Shown: positions 41,859 through 51,263, counted from the first letter of the stretch. The stretch: DNA of 64,000 nt from Kribbella rubisoli (GCF_004217145.1 NZ_SHKR01000019.1:186001-250000), one strand, 5' to 3'. The notes: generated from the letters alone by a model not told the origin. A program made the numbers and translations.

Positions 41859-43337
41859 TCAGCCCTGGCCGGTGAGCTTCTCGCGGAGGGCCTGGAGCGC
41901 CTCGTCGGAAGCGAGCGCGCCCTCTACGGGAGCGTCGTCCTTCGGGGCAGCGGCCGAGGAGTACGTCGATGCCTCGCCGGCCTCGACGTCCGCCGTCTTG
42001 GCGTCCTCGATCTGCTTCTTGTGGGCCTCCCAGCGCGTGTGGGCCTCGGCGTACTGCCGCTCCCACTCCTCGCGCTGCGCGTCGAAGCCCTCGAGCCACT
42101 CGCCCGTCTCCGGGTCGAAGCCCTCGGGGTAGATGTAGTTGCCCTGGTCGTCGTACGTCGCCGTCATGCCGTAGAGCGTCGGGTCGAAGTCGTCCGAGAC
42201 CGGGTCCAGCCCCTCGTTGGCCTGCTTCAGCGACAACGAGATCCGGCGACGCTCGAGATCGATGTCGATGATCTTGACCATCGTGTCGTCGTTGACCTGG
42301 ACGACCTGCTCCGGGATCTCGACGTGCCGCTCGGCCAGCTCGGAGATGTGCACCAGACCCTCGATGCCCTCCTCCACGCGGACGAACGCACCGAACGGAA
42401 CCAGCTTGGTGACCTTGCCGGGCACGATCTGGCCCATCTGGTGGGTCCGGGCGAACTGCTGCCACGGGTCTTCCTGGGTCGCCTTCAGCGACAGCGAGAC
42501 GCGCTCGCGGTCCATGTCGACGTCCAGCACCTCGACGGTGACCTCCTGGCCGACCTCGACCACCTCGGTCGGGTGGTCGATGTGCTTCCAGGACAGCTCC
42601 GACACGTGCACCAGACCGTCGACGCCGCCGAGGTCCACGAACGCACCGAAGTTGACGATCGAGGAGACGACACCCTTGCGGATCTGGCCCTTCTGCAGCT
42701 GGGTGAGGAAGTTCATCCGCACCTCGGACTGCGTCTGCTCCAGCCACGCCCGGCGGGACAGGACCACGTTGTTGCGGTTCTTGTCCAGCTCGATGATCTT
42801 GGCCTCGATCTCCTGGCCGACGTACGGCTGGAGGTCGCGGACACGACGCATCTCGACGAGCGAGGCCGGCAGGAAGCCACGGAGGCCGATGTCCAGGATG
42901 AGTCCACCCTTGACGACCTCGATGACGGTGCCGGTGACGACGCCGTCCTCTTCCTTGATCTTCTCGATCGTGCCCCAGGCCTTCTCGTACTGGGCGCGCT
43001 TCTTCGAGAGGATCAGACGGCCTTCCTTGTCCTCCTTCTGGAGAACCAGGGCCTCGACGTGATCGCCGACGTTGACGACCTCGTTCGGGTCGACGTCGTG
43101 CTTGATCGACAGCTCGCGGGAGGGGATCACGCCTTCGGTCTTGTAACCGATGTCGAGCAGGACCTCGTCCCGGTCGACCTTGACGATGGTGCCCTCGACG
43201 ATGTCGCCGTCGTTGAAGTACTTGATGGTCTGATCGATCGCCGCGAGGAAGTCTTCCTCCGACCCGATGTCATTGACCGCTACCTGCGGGGTGGTGCGTA
43301 CTGCGGGGTCGAGAGGTGCCTCGATGCTGGCCGTCAT
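41859..43337 (-). CDS. rpsA: 30S ribosomal protein S1
   Basis: S1 brings mRNA to the 30S subunit. The 492-residue actinobacterial form has four S1 RNA-binding domains, at about 36-105, 121-188, 209-277 and 294-363. The last two carry the best consensus (NFGAFVDLGGVDGLVHVSEL and PFGAFVRVEEGIEGLVHISE). A long acidic C-terminal tail (DDFDPTLYGMTATYDDQGNY onward) is typical of actinobacteria. The ATG at 43337 follows a 250-bp leader without genes. In actinobacteria such S1 proteins do not need to recognise leaderless mRNAs, several of which appear in this window. Confidence 0.97.
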   Translation of the reverse strand: MTASIEAPLDPAVRTTPQVAVNDIGSEEDFLAAIDQTIKYFNDGDIVEGTIVKVDRDEVLLDIGYKTEGVIPSRELSIKHDVDPNEVVNVGDHVEALVLQKEDKEGRLILSKKRAQYEKAWGTIEKIKEEDGVVTGTVIEVVKGGLILDIGLRGFLPASLVEMRRVRDLQPYVGQEIEAKIIELDKNRNNVVLSRRAWLEQTQSEVRMNFLTQLQKGQIRKGVVSSIVNFGAFVDLGGVDGLVHVSELSWKHIDHPTEVVEVGQEVTVEVLDVDMDRERVSLSLKATQEDPWQQFARTHQMGQIVPGKVTKLVPFGAFVRVEEGIEGLVHISELAERHVEIPEQVVQVNDDTMVKIIDIDLERRRISLSLKQANEGLDPVSDDFDPTLYGMTATYDDQGNYIYPEGFDPETGEWLEGFDAQREEWERQYAEAHTRWEAHKKQIEDAKTADVEAGEASTYSSAAAPKDDAPVEGALASDEALQALREKLTGQG

Positions 43338-43588
43338 GTGGTGGGTTGCTCCGTGGACTGGTGGTGTCGTGCGGTTGCGTCATGAACCTTTGGATCGCAC
43401 CAAACCGCGGGATTGCCTGAAGACGACAGATTCACCACCGACTGCTGCGAGTCACGAGCCTGCTCGGTCCGAGGTCGCGCGGGCCCATAGCGCATCTGAC
43501 AGAATACCGGTCTTCACGAAGGCAGCACAACCTGGGGCACCCGGTCCCTACCGAGCGCCCGCCGGGGTCTCTCGACGTGCCATTGACC

Positions 43589-44488
43589 TCAGAGTACGAC
43601 GTCCAGGTCCGGACGGCCTGCGGAGAGGTCTCCCGTGTCCGCCATTCGGAAGACCAGCCGGTGCGCCGCGGCGGCGATCCCGTGGTCCGGCGCCCGCGTG
43701 GCGAGGTCCAGCAGCGCCCACAGATCCGCCGCCCGGCTGAGATCGACGAGCCGCTCCCCCAGCCCGCTCGCCCGCAGCAGCCCGCTCCCGCGCAGTACGT
43801 CGAGGACGGCGCCCGCCAGCACCTGGTCCGTGCTGAAACGGAGCAGGTTGCCCAGATCGGCGTACGGCGACCCCGCGTGGGCGAACTCCCAGTCGATGAG
43901 CCCCGTGATGCGGACAGTTTTCGGGTCGACCAGCAGGTTCTTCGGGTTGAAGTCGCTGTGCACGAGGCAGAACCGCTCGACGCCCTCGGCCAGCAGGTCC
44001 TCGGCGTACGTGAACACGCTCTCCAGGCCCTCCCGCTGCGCCGGCGTCATCCCGAGGTCCAGGCTGTCGACGTACTGCTCGAGGTCCCCGCGCAGTGGCT
44101 CGATCCCGAGGTCCCCCTCGCGGAACAGCCCGAACGAGCGGAACGGCATCCCGCTCAACCGAGCCAGCAGCTCCCCCAACTGCTCCCCGACCTGCCGCCG
44201 CTCGTCCTCACCGGCGGTCGCCAGGTAGACCTCCAGGTTCACACCCGGCAGCCGCTCGGTGAGCAGGTACGGCGGATCCTCCGGCGCGCCCTCCCGCTTC
44301 ACGTCGAGCACTCGCGGCACCGGGAGCAGCCCACGCACCAGCTGGAGCAGTGCAGCGTCCACAGCTGCCCGCCCGGGGTCCTTCACGTAGAGCTTGAGTA
44401 CGGCGTCCTCGCCGCCCGCGCTGACCGCATAGGTCTGGCCCTGATAACCGCCTGGCAACGGAACAGCACTCGCGGCGAAGTCGCTCAT
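43589..44488 (-). CDS. aminoglycoside-phosphotransferase-like (APH/ChoK) kinase
   Basis: A 299-residue protein-kinase-like small-molecule kinase. H177-S-D179-x4-N184 (LVHSDFNPKNLL) is the Brenner motif with catalytic aspartate, and D199 in TGLIDWEFA binds metal. The N-lobe has VLKLYVKDP, whose lysine contacts ATP. Such enzymes phosphorylate aminoglycosides, macrolides, choline or sugars; the substrate here is unknown. The ATG at 44488 is 7 nt after a TAGTGT -10 and is therefore probably leaderless. It is divergent from the methyltransferase gene with only 24 bp between start codons. Confidence 0.85.
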   Translation of the reverse strand: MSDFAASAVPLPGGYQGQTYAVSAGGEDAVLKLYVKDPGRAAVDAALLQLVRGLLPVPRVLDVKREGAPEDPPYLLTERLPGVNLEVYLATAGEDERRQVGEQLGELLARLSGMPFRSFGLFREGDLGIEPLRGDLEQYVDSLDLGMTPAQREGLESVFTYAEDLLAEGVERFCLVHSDFNPKNLLVDPKTVRITGLIDWEFAHAGSPYADLGNLLRFSTDQVLAGAVLDVLRGSGLLRASGLGERLVDLSRAADLWALLDLATRAPDHGIAAAAHRLVFRMADTGDLSAGRPDLDVVL

Positions 44489-44495
44489 GGTTTCG

Positions 44496-44505
44496 ACACT
44501 AGAGT
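44496..44505. promoter_or_regulatory. overlapping divergent -10 elements (TAGTGT minus / TAGAGT plus)
   Basis: On the plus strand TAGAGT occupies 44500-44505; on the minus strand TAGTGT occupies 44501 down to 44496. They share 2 bp. Each is exactly 7 nt from its start codon (plus GTG at 44513, minus ATG at 44488), with no ribosome sites. Confidence 0.6.
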
Positions 44506-44512
44506 GTGCGAG

Positions 44513-45313
44513 GTGAACAGGCCGGTACGGGTGGAACTGACCGAGGTGGAGACCTCGCGGGCCAGTCGTACCTACTGGGACTCGGCAGCCGACGAGTACC
44601 TGGCGGAGCACGGCAACTTCCTCGGCGACGACCGGTTCATCTGGTCCCCGGAGGGTGTCGACGAGGAGGCAGCTCAGCTGCTGGGGCCAGTCCGGGGCAA
44701 GCGGATCCTCGAGGTCGGCTGCGGTGCAGCCCAGTGCTCGCGGTGGCTGGTCGGCCAGGGAGCCGATGTCGTTGCCTTCGACATCTCCCTCGAACAGCTC
44801 CGCATCGCCAAGGACCTCGACGCCCGGACCGGTACGTCGGTCCGCACCGTCGCCGCGGACGCCGTAGCGCTGCCGTACGCCGACAGCACGTTCGACACGG
44901 CCTGCTCAGCCTTCGGCGCACTGCCGTTCGTCGCCGACGTCGGTACGGCGTTCCGCGAGCTGCAGCGAGTCCTGAAGCCAGGTGGTCTGCTCGTGTTCTC
45001 GGTGACCCACCCGTTCCGCTGGACCATGCCCGACGACCCGTCGCCGGCCGGACTGCGCATCACCCACTCGTACTTCGACCGGACGCCGTACGTCGAGGTC
45101 GACGACTCCGGTACGCCGGTGTATGCCGAGCACCACCGCACCACCGGCGACTGGATCCGCGAACTGACCGGTGCGGGCTTCGTCGTCGACGACCTCCTCG
45201 AACCGGAGTGGCCGGCCGGACATGAGCTGGTCTGGGGCGGTTGGGGTCCGGAGCGCGGCCCGTACGTCCCCGGAACTGCCATCTGGACCGCACACAAGGC
45301 GCTGAGCGCATGA
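44513..45313 (+). CDS. class I SAM-dependent methyltransferase
   Basis: A 266-residue methyltransferase with SAM motif I E67-x-G-C-G (ILEVGCGAAQCS), motif II VVAFDISLEQL, post-I AADAVALPYADSTFDTAC and motif III LKPGGLLVFSVTHPFRW. The final third (HSYFDRTPYVEVDDSG, then GDWIRELTGAGFVVDDLLEP) is as in ubiquinone/menaquinone-type and small-molecule methyltransferases of actinobacteria. Substrate unknown. The GTG at 44513 is chosen by its distance of 7 nt from TAGAGT; a GTG at 44504 overlaps the hexamer. Its stop overlaps the acyltransferase start (ATGA). Confidence 0.87.
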   Translation: MNRPVRVELTEVETSRASRTYWDSAADEYLAEHGNFLGDDRFIWSPEGVDEEAAQLLGPVRGKRILEVGCGAAQCSRWLVGQGADVVAFDISLEQLRIAKDLDARTGTSVRTVAADAVALPYADSTFDTACSAFGALPFVADVGTAFRELQRVLKPGGLLVFSVTHPFRWTMPDDPSPAGLRITHSYFDRTPYVEVDDSGTPVYAEHHRTTGDWIRELTGAGFVVDDLLEPEWPAGHELVWGGWGPERGPYVPGTAIWTAHKALSA

Positions 45314-46356
45314 CCCGATTCCCGGCTCTGGACGGGCTGCGGGCAATCGCAGCGCTCCTAGTGGTGATCGCACTGGTCGGCCTGCACACGCATGCGCCGC
45401 TCGCCGGTGTCGTGTCCCGGCTGGACGTCGGCTGGGCGATCTTCTGCGCGATCTCCGGCTTCCTGCTCTACCGGCCGCACGTCGTCGCCTGGTTCTCGGC
45501 CACCGAGCCGCCGCTCACACTGCCCTATCTGCGCGGCCGTGCGCTGCGGATCCTCCCAGCGCTGCTCATCACCGTCGTACTGTCGGTCGCCTTCGTGCCA
45601 CACTCGGCGACCACCTATCTCCGGTGGGCCGTCCTGACGCCACTCCCCTTCTACCTGCTCATCCCCGGTCTGGGCCGACTGCTGACCGGCTACGAGCGAC
45701 CGACTCGGCGCAGTGTCCGCTGGCGGCTCCTTGTCCTGCTCGCGCTGACCGTGCTCGGCCCGGTGTGGATGGCCGCGGTCACCGCGACCGATCACCCACA
45801 GGCGAGCCTCTGGCTGCCCGGGTACCTCGGCTGGTTCGCCGTCGGCATGGGGCTGGCTCTGTGGCAGGTCTCCCGCGCCACAGGTCGACTCGGACCGTCT
45901 GCCCTCGACGCACTGACCAGAGTCCCCGGAACGCTCTGGGGAATCGCCGCAGCGCTCCTCCTGATCTCCGCGACCCCGCTCGCCGGACCGTACGACCACT
46001 CCGCTCCCACACCGGCGCAAGCACTGCTCAAGAGCCTGCTCTACACCGCTGTCGTGGCATGCGTGCTGTTCCCGATCCTGACGCCCTCCGCGAAGACAGT
46101 CCGCGTGCTGGGTGGTCGCCCGGCGCAGATCGGTGCGCGACTCTCGTACGGCGTGGTGGTGTACGGGTTCGTCATACTAGGCGTGATGCGTGGCCCGTTC
46201 GCAGTACAGCTGCTGGTGACGCTGGTCGGCGCGGTCGTGCTGGCGGCCGCGAGTTACCGCCTGATCGAGCGGCCGGTCCTGCGTTTCGGGAAGAACACGG
46301 CAACGGCCAGGACCGCCAGCAGCGCGACCAGTCCGAGCAGCAGCCCGGCGCGGTAG
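45310..46356 (+). CDS. acyltransferase 3 (OafA/YrhL-like) membrane protein
   Basis: A 348-residue membrane protein of the acyltransferase-3 family. The N-terminal FPALDGLRAIAALLVVIA with its arginine, followed by helices including WAIFCAISGFLLYRP, is the family start; further helices alternate to about residue 310. It lacks the usual H of the R/K-x10-H motif (the helix reads ALVGLHTHAP with H further on), so exact catalytic residues are uncertain. Family members O-acylate sugars on surface polymers. The last 34 codons overlap the convergent AftD-like gene. It is coupled to the methyltransferase gene. Confidence 0.85.
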   Translation: MTRFPALDGLRAIAALLVVIALVGLHTHAPLAGVVSRLDVGWAIFCAISGFLLYRPHVVAWFSATEPPLTLPYLRGRALRILPALLITVVLSVAFVPHSATTYLRWAVLTPLPFYLLIPGLGRLLTGYERPTRRSVRWRLLVLLALTVLGPVWMAAVTATDHPQASLWLPGYLGWFAVGMGLALWQVSRATGRLGPSALDALTRVPGTLWGIAAALLLISATPLAGPYDHSAPTPAQALLKSLLYTAVVACVLFPILTPSAKTVRVLGGRPAQIGARLSYGVVVYGFVILGVMRGPFAVQLLVTLVGAVVLAAASYRLIERPVLRFGKNTATARTASSATSPSSSPAR

Positions 46357-48932
46357 CTCCGGGCCGGCATGAAGCTGGCCGTGACGACCTGCTCGGGTCC
46401 GGCCGGCAGGACCCACCCCTGCTGCCAACCGCCGATCCGGATCGGCGTCAGCTTCTGGCCGGTGCTGTCGTATGCCTCCCAGCCCTCGTTGTAGTTCTGC
46501 GCGACCGCCAGCACGGACTGCTGGTCCGCATCCGGCACCTCGACGGTCAGCTCAGCCGGGTTCGGACGCCACACGTCCACCCCCTGCACCGGCGTCACAG
46601 ACACGTCGCCGAATCCAGCCTTGACCAGCGTGGTCTCGATCGGCACGAGCCCACCACCGGCGAGCACCTCGACCCGGTGGCTCCCGGACCGCAGCGCCAC
46701 CGACGTCGCGCCGCACAGGCTGAACGGCACCGGCCGCCGCTGCAGCAGGTCCCGCATGGTCGCGGTCACCTGTGTCCGAGCCTGTACGCCGTCGATCCGC
46801 ACCGCCGGACCGTTCCCGCAGTACGTCGGGATCCGGCGGTCCGGATCGAGAGCCTTGCGCAGCTCGTCCGCGCCGAGCACGGCGACCTCTGTCACCCCGA
46901 CCGGGCTCCGACGCGCGTCCTGCAACGGCTTCGTCGCAGTGAAGTCGATCTTGATCGTCTGCACGTGCCGCGCCGCGAACCGGACGTACCCGTCCGAATC
47001 GACCGTGGCCCGGGCCGGTACGCCGCCGTCGAAGTGCAGCATGACCTCGGCCGGCCGCGATCCGTCCAGGTAGGTGTCGGACTGGAAGCGCAGCCCCTGC
47101 ACATCCTTTGCCGCCGGCAACTTCAGCGTGAGGCTCGGCTTCGGGTCATCCGGATCCGCCAGCCAGCTCGTCCCCGGATCACGGTCGACCGCGGCACCCG
47201 GCCTGCCCTCCGGCGCCGTAACCTCCCGCGAGGACGCAGTGGCTGTGATCGCCCCGGCCACCGGCAACAGCTTCTCCAAGGTATTGCCGTCCTGAGGCAA
47301 CGCCGTGCCCCGCAACTCGTACGACGCCGCCTGCGGTAGCTGCACGCTCCGGCTCAGGCCGTTCTCGGCCGCGGCCGCAGCCTGCTCCTGGCTGCACAAC
47401 GCCCGCGCCCCGACGTGCAAACAGCCGGACCGCCCGATCTGCTGAGTCCGCAACACCACCGCACTCGGCTGCTGATCGACCGGCTTGCTGACATCGGTCT
47501 CGATCAACGGCAGCCCATCAAGCTTGCCCGCGGCGTCTGACCGCAGTACCGCGCCCCCACTCCCACCGAGCGCAGTCACAACAGTCGGTACGTCGTCGGC
47601 CGTGCCGTCGACCGCCACGAGCCGTGTCCGCGGGATCAGCCGCCCAGGGGTAGTCGCACCGACGTCATAGATCTCCACGCTCGGGTACGCGATACGGGTC
47701 TGCCCGCCGGGGCCGAAGTACGCGACACGTCCGATGCCGGCGTCGGCCAGGCTCTCGTGGATCGCGAGGGTCTCCTCGAGATCATTGCGCACCACGACGT
47801 ACCGGACGCCGTCGTGCTCGAGCTCCTGCCGCAGCGTCTGGTCGCCGACGCCGGAGTCGACGCGGCGCTTCACGTCGTCCGTGAGTGCGGCCATCGGTCG
47901 CTTGACCAGTGCGGTGAGCGGCTCGGTCGTGCTGGACAGGAGCAGGACGCTGCCCGGAGCGGACTGGTCGTCCAGCCAAGCCGCGGCCGCGTTCCAGTGC
48001 GCTGGGATCGCGGCTGATGCCCCGTCCGGTCGTAGCAGGACCACGGGCGCGGCTGCAGCCACAGCCAGACATGCGACCACAGCAGGTACGACGCGGCGGT
48101 TGACACCTCGGGCCACGGACAGATTGGCCAGACGGCGCAGGTAGTGCGCTGCGGCGAGTGCGAGCGGCAGTCCGATGAGCGCGCCGATCACCGGCAACCA
48201 GCGTGGCCCCGGCGGCGCAGCGCCGTACTGGAGTAGCAGCGCGAGCGGTACCAACCACCAGATCGACGCAGCCACCACAAACCCGAGCCAGCCGAGTGCG
48301 AGCTTCAGCTTCGCGTGGCTGACCAACCAGATCGCCGGTACGACGAGTGTCGCGGCACCCGCGACCGGGTCTGCTCCACCGATCAGCGCGAACGCCAGCG
48401 CCGACCAACTGGCGCGCCACCAGCCGGAGCGGGCGCGAGGCGACACGAGTGGCAGCAGGATCCACGGAGCCATAGCCATCGGCCACACCTCGATGGGGAA
48501 CTCACCGAACACCCGTGGCACGAGCGCGTAGAGCAGGGCGACCGCGAAGCGGGTCCACGGAACGCCGTACTCAAGAACGTTGCACAGCTTCCAGATACCG
48601 AGGAAGGCGACGCAGAGGACCAGCGACCACCACAGGCGTTGGGTGATCCAGTCCGGAACTGACAGCGCGTCCAGCAGCCAGTGGAACGGCCCGATCGGCA
48701 GGAGGTAGCCGAAGGCGTCACTCTGCACCTGACCGAAGGCAGTGTGCGGGTCCCACAAGTGCAGCGCCCGCGACAGAAATCGGCCGGGCGCGGCGGTCAA
48801 CTCGATCCTGCTGTCCGCAAGGATCTTGCCCGGAGCCTGCTGGAAGCACAGAGCCACGAGCGCCAGGCAGCCCAGCACGAGCCGCGCTCGCCAGACCACC
48901 TGCTCCGAACCGCCTGCTTTCAGCCTCCCCAC
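46254..48932 (-). CDS. compact AftD-like (DUF3367-type) arabinofuranosyltransferase family membrane protein
   Basis: An 892-residue protein. The N-terminal half has about ten membrane helices and resembles the alpha-(1->3)-arabinofuranosyltransferase AftD: an early luminal acid pair in KILADSRIELTAAPGRFLSR, then LHLWDPHTAFGQVQSDAFGY and LLPIGPFHWLLDAL. The C-terminal half is exported beta-rich (carbohydrate-binding-like) with a final transmembrane helix (GLVALLAVLAVAVFF). Mycobacterial AftD is about 1400 residues; here the central part is shorter. Kribbella-like bacteria do not make mycolyl-arabinogalactan, so the donor and acceptor are unclear. GTG start at 48932, no strong ribosome site. 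Confidence 0.7.
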   Translation of the reverse strand: MGRLKAGGSEQVVWRARLVLGCLALVALCFQQAPGKILADSRIELTAAPGRFLSRALHLWDPHTAFGQVQSDAFGYLLPIGPFHWLLDALSVPDWITQRLWWSLVLCVAFLGIWKLCNVLEYGVPWTRFAVALLYALVPRVFGEFPIEVWPMAMAPWILLPLVSPRARSGWWRASWSALAFALIGGADPVAGAATLVVPAIWLVSHAKLKLALGWLGFVVAASIWWLVPLALLLQYGAAPPGPRWLPVIGALIGLPLALAAAHYLRRLANLSVARGVNRRVVPAVVACLAVAAAAPVVLLRPDGASAAIPAHWNAAAAWLDDQSAPGSVLLLSSTTEPLTALVKRPMAALTDDVKRRVDSGVGDQTLRQELEHDGVRYVVVRNDLEETLAIHESLADAGIGRVAYFGPGGQTRIAYPSVEIYDVGATTPGRLIPRTRLVAVDGTADDVPTVVTALGGSGGAVLRSDAAGKLDGLPLIETDVSKPVDQQPSAVVLRTQQIGRSGCLHVGARALCSQEQAAAAAENGLSRSVQLPQAASYELRGTALPQDGNTLEKLLPVAGAITATASSREVTAPEGRPGAAVDRDPGTSWLADPDDPKPSLTLKLPAAKDVQGLRFQSDTYLDGSRPAEVMLHFDGGVPARATVDSDGYVRFAARHVQTIKIDFTATKPLQDARRSPVGVTEVAVLGADELRKALDPDRRIPTYCGNGPAVRIDGVQARTQVTATMRDLLQRRPVPFSLCGATSVALRSGSHRVEVLAGGGLVPIETTLVKAGFGDVSVTPVQGVDVWRPNPAELTVEVPDADQQSVLAVAQNYNEGWEAYDSTGQKLTPIRIGGWQQGWVLPAGPEQVVTASFMPARSYRAGLLLGLVALLAVLAVAVFFPKRRTGRSIRR

Positions 48933-49027
48933 CGGCGGGACATTAACGGATCCGGCGGCTTCCGGACGGCATCGTTGCCGTACCGTGAAGTCGGCAATAT
49001 CACCCCACCGATCTGAGGCCGCACAGA

Positions 49028-50278
49028 ATGACGTCGGGCACCACCCAACCCCACGCGCCCCGCAGTGCGTTCCTGCGCAGCGCCACGGTGGTCGCCGTCG
49101 CGATGGCCATCATGAACGTGGCGGCCTACGGCTTCACTCTCATCGCCTCCCGCCGGCTGATGCCAGAGCAGTTCGGGGCGATCACCGCCCTCCTGGGTCT
49201 GTTGCTGATCGGCAACGTCGCCTCACTCGGTCTGCAGGCCGCCGGGGCTCGCCAGCTCGCCACGCACACTGGCGACGGCGCAGCCGCGCTGGCCGACGCA
49301 ATGCTGCGTGCAGGTCGTCGGTCTGCTCTCGGACTCACCGCGCTCTGCCTAGCGCTGACGCCGCTGTTCATGTGGCTACTGCACATCGACTCGGTCGTCG
49401 CGATCCTGCTGCTCGCTCCGACGCTGGGTGGCCTCACGCTGATGGGCTCGCAGCTCGGCGTACTGCAAGGCAGCCAGCGCTGGACCGAGCTGGCCGCCGT
49501 CTACTTCTCGACCGGGGTCGGCCGATTGGTGCTCGGCGGCGGCGCACTGCTCATCCACCCGTCGCTCGACTGGGCCATGGCCGGTCTCGCGCTCGGTGCC
49601 GCCGTACCGGCCCTCCTGGGGCAGTTCTTCCTGCGCGGATCGAGCGGATCGACCACTCAGCAGGTCAAGGACGTACTGCGGGAGTCCGTGCACGGCACTC
49701 ACACGCTGCTCGCGTTCTTCGCGCTGGCCAACGCGGACGTGCTGTTCGCCCGCGCGTTGCTCGACGAGAAGGACAGCGGGTACTACGCGGCCGGTCTGAT
49801 CATCGCGAAGGCCTGCCTGTTCCTGCCGCAGTTCGTCATCGTGCTCGTGTTCCCGTCGCTGGCCAACTCCCCCGGCGACACCGTCCGGCTGCGGCGCGCG
49901 ATCATGGCAGTCGCGGGCCTGGGCGTCTGCGCGGTCGTCGGCACGCTGATCCTGCCGGGCATCGTCGTCGAGGTCATCGGCGGCAAGGAGAAGTACGCGC
50001 CACTCGGCCCGTACACCTGGCTGTTCGCGGTCGCCGGCTCCGCGTACGCCGTACTGCAGCTCGTCGTGTACGCCGCGATCGCGCAACAGGAGAAACGCGC
50101 CGCGCTGGCGATCTGGATCGGCCTCGTCGTCCTCGCGGTGGCCGCCGGCATCGTGCTCGGAACCCACACCGCCACCGGCCTGAACGGCGTGAAGGTGCTG
50201 GTCGCAATGACCAGCACCTGCGCGCTCCTACTCTCGGCCGTCCTGGCGACCGGACTGCACCGCCAGGCCAGCGACTAG
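49028..50278 (+). CDS. MATE-like/Wzx-type polysaccharide flippase
   Basis: A 416-residue membrane protein with about 12 helices and a soluble start. It begins RSATVVAVAMAIMNVAAYGF, contains RRLMPEQFGAITALLGLLLI (the family's G-x-[FY]-G motif after helix 1) and later SGYYAAGLIIAKACLFLPQF, which is typical for MurJ/Wzx-superfamily lipid-linked sugar flippases of the polysaccharide biosynthesis class. It is divergent from the AftD-like gene with 95 bp between the start codons, suggesting that both act on one cell-surface polymer. Substrate unknown. Confidence 0.82.
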   Translation: MTSGTTQPHAPRSAFLRSATVVAVAMAIMNVAAYGFTLIASRRLMPEQFGAITALLGLLLIGNVASLGLQAAGARQLATHTGDGAAALADAMLRAGRRSALGLTALCLALTPLFMWLLHIDSVVAILLLAPTLGGLTLMGSQLGVLQGSQRWTELAAVYFSTGVGRLVLGGGALLIHPSLDWAMAGLALGAAVPALLGQFFLRGSSGSTTQQVKDVLRESVHGTHTLLAFFALANADVLFARALLDEKDSGYYAAGLIIAKACLFLPQFVIVLVFPSLANSPGDTVRLRRAIMAVAGLGVCAVVGTLILPGIVVEVIGGKEKYAPLGPYTWLFAVAGSAYAVLQLVVYAAIAQQEKRAALAIWIGLVVLAVAAGIVLGTHTATGLNGVKVLVAMTSTCALLLSAVLATGLHRQASD

Positions 50279-50279
50279 C

Positions 50280-51263
50280 TCACCAGAGGCTCGACTTGGC
50301 GAAGCGGCGGGCGAAGGTGTTCGCCAGCACCAGTAGCACCAAGCCGATCACCGATCTGAAAAGCCCGATCGCGGTCGCATAGCTGAACTGCGGCACGGAC
50401 GACGCCAGACCGATCTTGTAGACGTAGGTGTCGATCACCTCGGCCACATCGAGGTTCAAGCTGTTCTGCATCAGCAGCACCTTCTCGAACCCGACGGACA
50501 GGATCCTGCCGATGTCCAGGATCAGCAGGATCACCGCCACCGGCACGATCGCCGGCAGGTCGATGTGCCACATCCGCCGCAACCGTGATGCCCCGTCCAC
50601 GATCGCCGCTTCATGCAGTTCCGGCGGCACACTGGTCAATGCGGCCAGGTAGATGATCGCTGCGAACCCCATCGTCTGCCAGGCGCCCGACCAGACGTAG
50701 AGGTGCCGGAACATCCCGGAGTCCCCCATCAGGTTCTGCGGCCCGATGCCGAACAGACCGAGGAGCTTGTTGGTCACGCCGGTATTCGGGCTGGTCAGTA
50801 CGACGAGCAGACCCACCACGACGACCGTGGAGATGAAGTGCGGCGCGTAGGTGATCAGCTGTGACGCCCGGCTGAACCACTTCTTCCGGATCGTGTTCAG
50901 GCAGAGCGCAAGGATGATCGGCAACGGGAACGTCGCCACCAGCTCGTAGACGTGCAGGTACACGGTGTTCTTGATCAGCCGCCAGAACTGGTACGACTCC
51001 ACGAACCGGTCGAAGTACTTCATACCGGCCCACGGGCTGCCCCAGATCCCCTGCACCACGTTGTAGTCCTTGAACGCGATGATCACGCCGTACATCGGCC
51101 AGTAGGCGAAGATCGCCAGCCAGAGCATCGGCAGCAGGAGCATCGCGTACAGCTGCCAGTTGCGGCGCATCCGCAGCCCGAGGCCGACCGCGTTCTGCGC
51201 CGTCCGGGTCCGCTTGTGGGTCGCGGACCGGACGCTCGAACGGGCTTCAGTCGAGGTCGTCAT
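50280..51263 (-). CDS. carbohydrate ABC transporter permease, LplB-like
   Basis: A 327-residue permease with six helices. It shows the LplB-type start (LPMLWLAIFAYWPMYGVIIA, then FKDYN and GMKYFDRF) and an EAA loop (LHEAAIVDGASRLRRMWHID) that binds the ATPase. It belongs to the sugar/oligosaccharide family of importers. It is the third gene of the unit SBP - permease - permease; no ATPase gene is present, so a shared MsiK-like ATPase elsewhere is presumed. It ends 1 bp from the flippase gene's end, convergent. Confidence 0.92.
   Translation of the reverse strand: MTTSTEARSSVRSATHKRTRTAQNAVGLGLRMRRNWQLYAMLLLPMLWLAIFAYWPMYGVIIAFKDYNVVQGIWGSPWAGMKYFDRFVESYQFWRLIKNTVYLHVYELVATFPLPIILALCLNTIRKKWFSRASQLITYAPHFISTVVVVGLLVVLTSPNTGVTNKLLGLFGIGPQNLMGDSGMFRHLYVWSGAWQTMGFAAIIYLAALTSVPPELHEAAIVDGASRLRRMWHIDLPAIVPVAVILLILDIGRILSVGFEKVLLMQNSLNLDVAEVIDTYVYKIGLASSVPQFSYATAIGLFRSVIGLVLLVLANTFARRFAKSSLW

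Noticed and set aside
40876..42747. Long minus-strand frame of 623 codons joining the AraC gene to rpsA
   Set aside because: Residues before the AraC part are in a wrong frame of rpsA and a strong terminator lies between; the AraC gene is started at 41751.
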